From positions 1 to 48,003 of the forward strand of contig JAFDAS010000007.1 of assembly GCA_019313695.1 (NCBI GenBank): 48,003 nt of DNA, read 5' to 3'. Position numbers and translations under genes: made by a program. Below are positions 44,973 through 48,003 of this stretch, one piece after another. The DNA comes from Deltaproteobacteria bacterium (GTDB lineage Bacteria > Desulfobacterota > Syntrophia > Syntrophales > UBA2210). How positions within the stretch are numbered: the first letter of the stretch is position 1; each line of letters opens with the position of its first letter. The notes below the pieces were generated by a model, which did no database searches, was not told the origin of the DNA, and saw only the letters and a list, made by a program, of their open reading frames with translations.

Positions 44973-45248
44973 TCAGCTTACCAGTGTTTTGAGTGCATTT
45001 ACAACAGGCGCCGTGAAGAGCGCTACGAGTACCGCGTAGAGCGCGAAGGAGCCGACAGCCTCGCTGAGATACAGTCTGGAATATTTGTGCTTCAGGGACG
45101 TGATTATCATGCCTCCAACTATCAGGCATCCGAGGTGAAAGTAGGGAAAACTTCCAGCGCTGGTTGCCACATATTCAGCATAGCCGAATGAAGCGGTTGT
45201 CAGCACCACAAAAGCTGCCAGGATTAGTGTTTGGAATATTCTTTTCAT
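44973..45248 (-). CDS. small membrane protein with signal peptide, unknown function
   Basis: 91 residues. A signal peptide (MKRIFQTLILAAFVVLTTAS, ending near GYA) is followed by two probable membrane helices (HLGCLIVGGMIITSL and EAVGSFALYAVLVALFTAPV) with a basic loop (KHKYSR). The layout recalls a small proteolipid, but helix 1 lacks the glycine pattern and the polar RxP loop of subunit c. It has a good binding site (CCAAGGAGGATATAACCC) and is 56 bases before the AtpZ-like gene, so the two are probably cotranscribed. Confidence 0.72.
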   Translation of the reverse strand: MKRIFQTLILAAFVVLTTASFGYAEYVATSAGSFPYFHLGCLIVGGMIITSLKHKYSRLYLSEAVGSFALYAVLVALFTAPVVNALKTLVS

Positions 45249-45573
45249 GGGTTATATCCTCCTTGGGGTTTTTCTTTTTGGCTTTTACTAATGAAATAAC
45301 CGTGCCAGTTTCCGGGTTTCGGGGTAAAATAATTACAACATGCCGAATATATTGACGTTATTCTGGCGGGCATGACAGGAAAATACGGCGTAAAGGTGTT
45401 GGAATACAAAGTCTGTTAAAAGAAACGTCCAATCCGGTTTAATGAAATGTTCACAAAGGTGGCGAAAGCGGGGGATGGGAATTTAAAATGAATATCCCGC
45501 GGCACGATCAAAGTTGTCTGAGAAAGATCTGAGGAGTTGTGATAAAATGACTTAGGCTTATGGAGGATGTATC
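45249..45573. other. divergent promoter region
   Basis: 325 bases between a minus-strand operon and the plus-strand hydrolase, so promoters for both should lie here. A TTGTGATAAAATGACTT stretch near 45538 could hold a -10 element for the hydrolase, with GGAGGATGTATC as its binding site. No repeats or genes seen. Confidence 0.4.
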
Positions 45574-46377
45574 ATGGTGGATATTTCTCAGATCGACTAC
45601 CGGATTTTCGACAAACCGGAAATCCTTACCTTTCTTTTCTACCCGCGCCGGGAAGACAGTTCTTTCAGACCCGAAGGAGATATTCACGATATGCGGATAC
45701 CGGTGGACGATCACGTGACCATCGGCGCGCGTTTTCACCACACGCAAAAGACGGCCCCAACAATCCTGTTTTTCCATGGAAACGGGGAGATCGTGGCCGA
45801 TTACGATGAGATCGGTCCCATATACGCGCAGACAGGCGTCAATTTCCTCCCAGTCGATTACCGGGGATATGGTCGCTCCACGGGAACCCCCACGGTAACG
45901 GCTATGATGCGGGATTCTCATGTCATTTTTGAATACATCTGGAACTGGCTCGATGAAGGAGATTATACCGGTCCTCTGATAGTCATGGGGCGGTCACTGG
46001 GCAGCGCGCCGGCCCTTGAACTGGCAGCACATTATAAAGACCGGATCGATGGTCTCATCATTGAAAGCGGATTCGCATACCTCCTGCCGCTACTTCGGTT
46101 AATCGGCGTTCCTCTTTCCGAGATGGACATTTCCGAAGAAGATGGCTGCCGGAACATTGAAAAGATCAGAACCTTTGACAAACCTACGCTGATTATTCAT
46201 GCCCAGTTCGATCACATCATTCCCTTTACCGACGGCAAAGACCTCTACGAGGCCGGTACGGCCCGGGACAAGCACATTCTCATGATTCCCGAAGCCGATC
46301 ATAATACGATATTTATGAGAGGATTCCGGGCCTATATGTCGGCAATCGCGGATTTTCTTCACCTGATTACTGATTAA
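45574..46377 (+). CDS. alpha/beta hydrolase (BEM46/ABHD13-like)
   Basis: 267 residues, cytoplasmic. The nucleophile elbow is GRSLGSAPALELAAH near 138. The oxyanion region is ILFFHGNGEIVADYDEIG near 66, then VDYRGYGRSTGTPTVTAMM. Likely acid and base residues are in HAQFDHIIPF near 208 and EADHNTIFMRG near 243. The family lacks a uniform substrate. GGAGGATGTATC precedes ATG 45574. A 45-bp segment of its 3' end is duplicated just after the stop (see 46383). Confidence 0.82.
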   Translation: MVDISQIDYRIFDKPEILTFLFYPRREDSSFRPEGDIHDMRIPVDDHVTIGARFHHTQKTAPTILFFHGNGEIVADYDEIGPIYAQTGVNFLPVDYRGYGRSTGTPTVTAMMRDSHVIFEYIWNWLDEGDYTGPLIVMGRSLGSAPALELAAHYKDRIDGLIIESGFAYLLPLLRLIGVPLSEMDISEEDGCRNIEKIRTFDKPTLIIHAQFDHIIPFTDGKDLYEAGTARDKHILMIPEADHNTIFMRGFRAYMSAIADFLHLITD

Positions 46378-46382
46378 TCCAG

Positions 46383-46430
46383 CGCATTCTCATGATTCCC
46401 TAAACCGATCATAATACGATATATTCATGC
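46383..46430 (+). repeat. short direct duplication of the hydrolase 3' end
   Basis: GCGCATTCTCATGATTCCCT, then AAACCGATCATAATACGATA, repeats 46273-46312 (GCACATTCTCATGATTCCCG onward) with a few changes. It looks like an old tandem duplication of part of the coding sequence. Confidence 0.75.
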
Positions 46431-46467
46431 AATTATCACATGTAGTTATGATTATATAAAATATCCC

Positions 46468-46494
46468 TTGACAGGATCGGGAAATGCATATAGT
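46468..46494 (+). promoter_or_regulatory. putative sigma-70 promoter before the iron-sulfur protein operon
   Basis: TTGACA (46468-46473) and TATAGT (46489-46494), 15 bases apart, about 90 bases before the small ORF at 46586. The spacer is shorter than the ideal 17. Confidence 0.45.
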
Positions 46495-46585
46495 GAACTG
46501 TAAAGCTGCGCTTTAAGCTTTATGAATTCACTGCCGTTTGACGAAAATCCATTCATATATTGACAATCAAAAGAAGGTTAAAACG

Positions 46586-46693
46586 ATGTCGTCGTTGGAA
46601 AAAATTTATACTGAGGACCACCGGATACTCAGAGATTTGTTGAAAAAGTATCCTGAAAAAAACATCGTCCTCATTCACAAGGAGGCTAAATGA
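46586..46693 (+). CDS. 35-residue ORF coupled to the iron-sulfur protein gene
   Basis: MSSLEKIYTEDHRILRDLLK and KYPEKNIVLIHKEAK. AGAAGG lies upstream of ATG 46586. The stop overlaps the next start as ATGA, and its end carries the Shine-Dalgarno (AAGGAGG) of the next gene. This is the layout of a small coupled gene or translated leader. No family known. Confidence 0.5.
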   Translation: MSSLEKIYTEDHRILRDLLKKYPEKNIVLIHKEAK

Positions 46694-47760
46694 CAGAAGA
46701 TATTTTTCGGGCGTTACAGAAAAGATTGGACAAATATTCTCTCGGCTTTCCCGCGACAGACATCCGAGTGGAGCTTGAAATTTTAAAGAAGCTCTTCACC
46801 GAAGGAGATGCGGCGATGTTCCTTGAACTTACACCCATGCTGGAGTCGCCGGAGTCGATCGCCCCACGTGTAAGCCGATCTGCTGAAGATGTGGCTGCAC
46901 AATTGGAGGATATGGCCAGGCGGGGTTTGCTTTTTCGTCTGCAGAGAGGTGATTCGGTTAAATACGGCGCCATTCCGTTCGTCCACGGCCTGTTCGAGTT
47001 CCAGGTTAAAAGGCTTGATCGGGATATGGCGGAGCTGGTTGAGCGGTACGGCCAGATAGACTTCAAAGAAGCCATTATCAAAAACGCGGATTCCTTCCTT
47101 CGCACAATTCCGGTTGAACGCTCAATAGATGTAACGCAAAACATCGCGGCTTATGATGACGCGTGCGAAATGCTCAGGAATATGAAAAAAATTGTCGTTA
47201 CCGACTGTATCTGCAGAAAGCAGAAGGGACTGATTGATAAAGGGTGCGGCAAACCGCTTGAAGCCTGTTTCATGTTCGGGAGCATGGGGCAATACTATCT
47301 TGACAACAAAATGGGACGCGAGGTTGACGCTGACGAGGCGATACGGATTTTAACAAAAGCCCAGGAAGCCGGGCTGGTAACACAACCGGCCACATCGCAG
47401 AATCCGTCAGGGATGTGCAATTGTTGCGGTGATTGCTGCGGAATTCTCAATGCGCTTAATACACTTCCCAATCCGGCTGAATATGTTTTTTCCAATCATT
47501 TTGCCGTGATTGACCAGGAGGCATGCAGCGGTTGCGAAGTCTGTATTGATCGTTGCCAGATGGGTGCCGTGAAGATGAATGATGATGACGTGGCACAGAT
47601 CAATCCGGATCGCTGCATCGGATGCGGATTGTGCGTAACGACCTGTCCAACGGATGCCCTTCAGCTTGTTCCGAAACCCGAAGAAAAGCGCCGCACGCCT
47701 CCGGCCAATAATGTTGAACAAATGATGGCCATGGCCGAAAAGAGAGGGATTCAATTTTAA
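46690..47760 (+). CDS. 4Fe-4S ferredoxin-type protein with cysteine-rich middle region
   Basis: 356 residues. The N-terminal 100 residues look like a winged-helix-type fold (SRSAEDVAAQLEDMARRGLL, FRLQRGDSVKYGAI). The middle has cysteine groups (DCICRKQKGLIDKGCG, CFMFG, MCNCCGDCCGILNAL) that could hold another metal site. The C-terminus carries two 4Fe-4S motifs: CSGCEVCIDRC near 278 and CIGCGLCVTTC near 309. Proteins with this architecture are common in sulfate reducers and syntrophs and are presumed electron carriers, but I know no assigned role. CACAAGGAGGCTAA precedes ATG 46690. Confidence 0.85.
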   Translation: MTEDIFRALQKRLDKYSLGFPATDIRVELEILKKLFTEGDAAMFLELTPMLESPESIAPRVSRSAEDVAAQLEDMARRGLLFRLQRGDSVKYGAIPFVHGLFEFQVKRLDRDMAELVERYGQIDFKEAIIKNADSFLRTIPVERSIDVTQNIAAYDDACEMLRNMKKIVVTDCICRKQKGLIDKGCGKPLEACFMFGSMGQYYLDNKMGREVDADEAIRILTKAQEAGLVTQPATSQNPSGMCNCCGDCCGILNALNTLPNPAEYVFSNHFAVIDQEACSGCEVCIDRCQMGAVKMNDDDVAQINPDRCIGCGLCVTTCPTDALQLVPKPEEKRRTPPANNVEQMMAMAEKRGIQF

Positions 47761-47838
47761 AAATTTGAGAAAGTTACCTTAAATATTTCAGAAGCAGCCT
47801 GGTGAATCATCAGGAAAATATTGCCGGAAATAAATATG

Positions 47839-47898
47839 ATGCATTCGTAAAAAGTCGAAATCAGCACAATTTTGTCATTCCCGTGAAAACGGGAATCC
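47839..47898. repeat. dispersed palindromic repeat (family D), copy 4, interrupted by an intron
   Basis: GATGCATTCGTAAAAAGTCG, then CACAATTTTGTCATTCCCGT, a GAAA loop and ACGGGAAT. The rest of the family-D element is missing because the intron at 47899 begins right after GGGAATCC. Confidence 0.7.
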
Positions 47899-48003
47899 GT
47901 GCGCCTGGGAGCAGGCGCGATCTGAGAGGTGAAAGTCCTCTCTCGGGAGATGTCCACTCCCGGTAGCCGAAGGTAACTGCGTCGTCGCGAGGCGGGGTGG
48001 AGA
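47899..48003 (+). mobile_element. 5' end of a second group II intron (cut by the window end)
   Basis: It begins GTGCGCCTGGGAGCAGGCGC, a GUGYG 5' splice-site with a domain I hairpin, then GAGAGGTGAAAGTCCTCTC, a typical group II feature, and GTAGCCGAAGGTAACTGCG. It differs from the intron at 35064. It sits directly behind a hairpin (ATTCCCGT-GAAA-ACGGGAAT), a target type favoured by class C introns. No reverse transcriptase is visible because the window stops. Confidence 0.72.

Noticed and set aside
44973-45248. Small membrane protein as ATP synthase subunit c
   Set aside because: Helix 1 lacks the glycine repeat, there is no polar RxP/RQP loop, and the acidic residue is at the wrong spacing.

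Overview
The window reads as chromosome of a Gram-negative, probably anaerobic bacterium of the former Deltaproteobacteria (Desulfobacterota). The hints are the F1Fo ATP synthase cluster with b' and b subunits but no a or c subunit genes, the recA-recX...alaS order, a SpeD-SpeE fusion, a DUF218/ElyC envelope protein, MreBCD-PBP2-RodA with a bactofilin, and a probable selenoprotein. This placement is an inference; no 16S rRNA or other marker RNA is present. Most genes are on the + strand. Both window ends look like parts of group II introns, so the contig may simply stop in repeats.

Layout. 1-1655: intron-like fragment, then an IS200-like (RAYT) element with 27-bp perfect terminal inverted repeats. 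1656-11143: elyC, a WbpM/CapD-type sugar dehydratase, polA, a YbdG-type MscS channel, an enoyl-CoA hydratase/isomerase and a BaiN-type flavoprotein. 11228-13297 (minus strand): a hidden selenoprotein-like HMA gene and ppiD. 13598-19651: mreBCD-mrdA-rodA (cell shape) and a bactofilin. 19929-25922: atpF'FHAGDC, closed by a strong terminator. 26037-32878: NhaD-type antiporter, speD-speE fusion (minus strand), pgpA, cinA, thpR, recA, recX. 33311-39350: an accessory island between recX and alaS. 39414-44571: alaS, then a monoacylglycerol-lipase-like gene and glpK. 44672-47760: an AtpZ-like gene with a small membrane protein (minus strand), a second alpha/beta hydrolase and an iron-sulfur protein. 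47899-48003: the 5' end of another group II intron.

The island is a mobile-integron-like cassette array without an integrase. Three cassettes each begin with a short sequence (TTAGGCG, TTATGTGG, TTAGCAAT) whose reverse complement opens their own attC site. The second attC is split exactly inside its GTT core by a 1990-bp group IIC intron that reads in the same direction as the cassettes. Behind it lie a truncated attC, a decayed regulator and a broken MntA/HepT toxin-antitoxin pair.

The intergenic DNA is crowded with small palindromic, MITE-like repeats of at least four families. They frequently supply the last codons and stop codons of genes. Two 115-bp copies in opposite orientation bracket polA. 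The RAYT region shows both an empty and a filled target site for another family.

The most interesting item is on the minus strand at 11228-11530. It is a 100-codon secreted HMA-like protein with one in-frame TGA that makes a Cys-Trp-Gly-Sec motif, followed at the correct distance by a bacterial SECIS-like hairpin. Standard ORF calling misses it.
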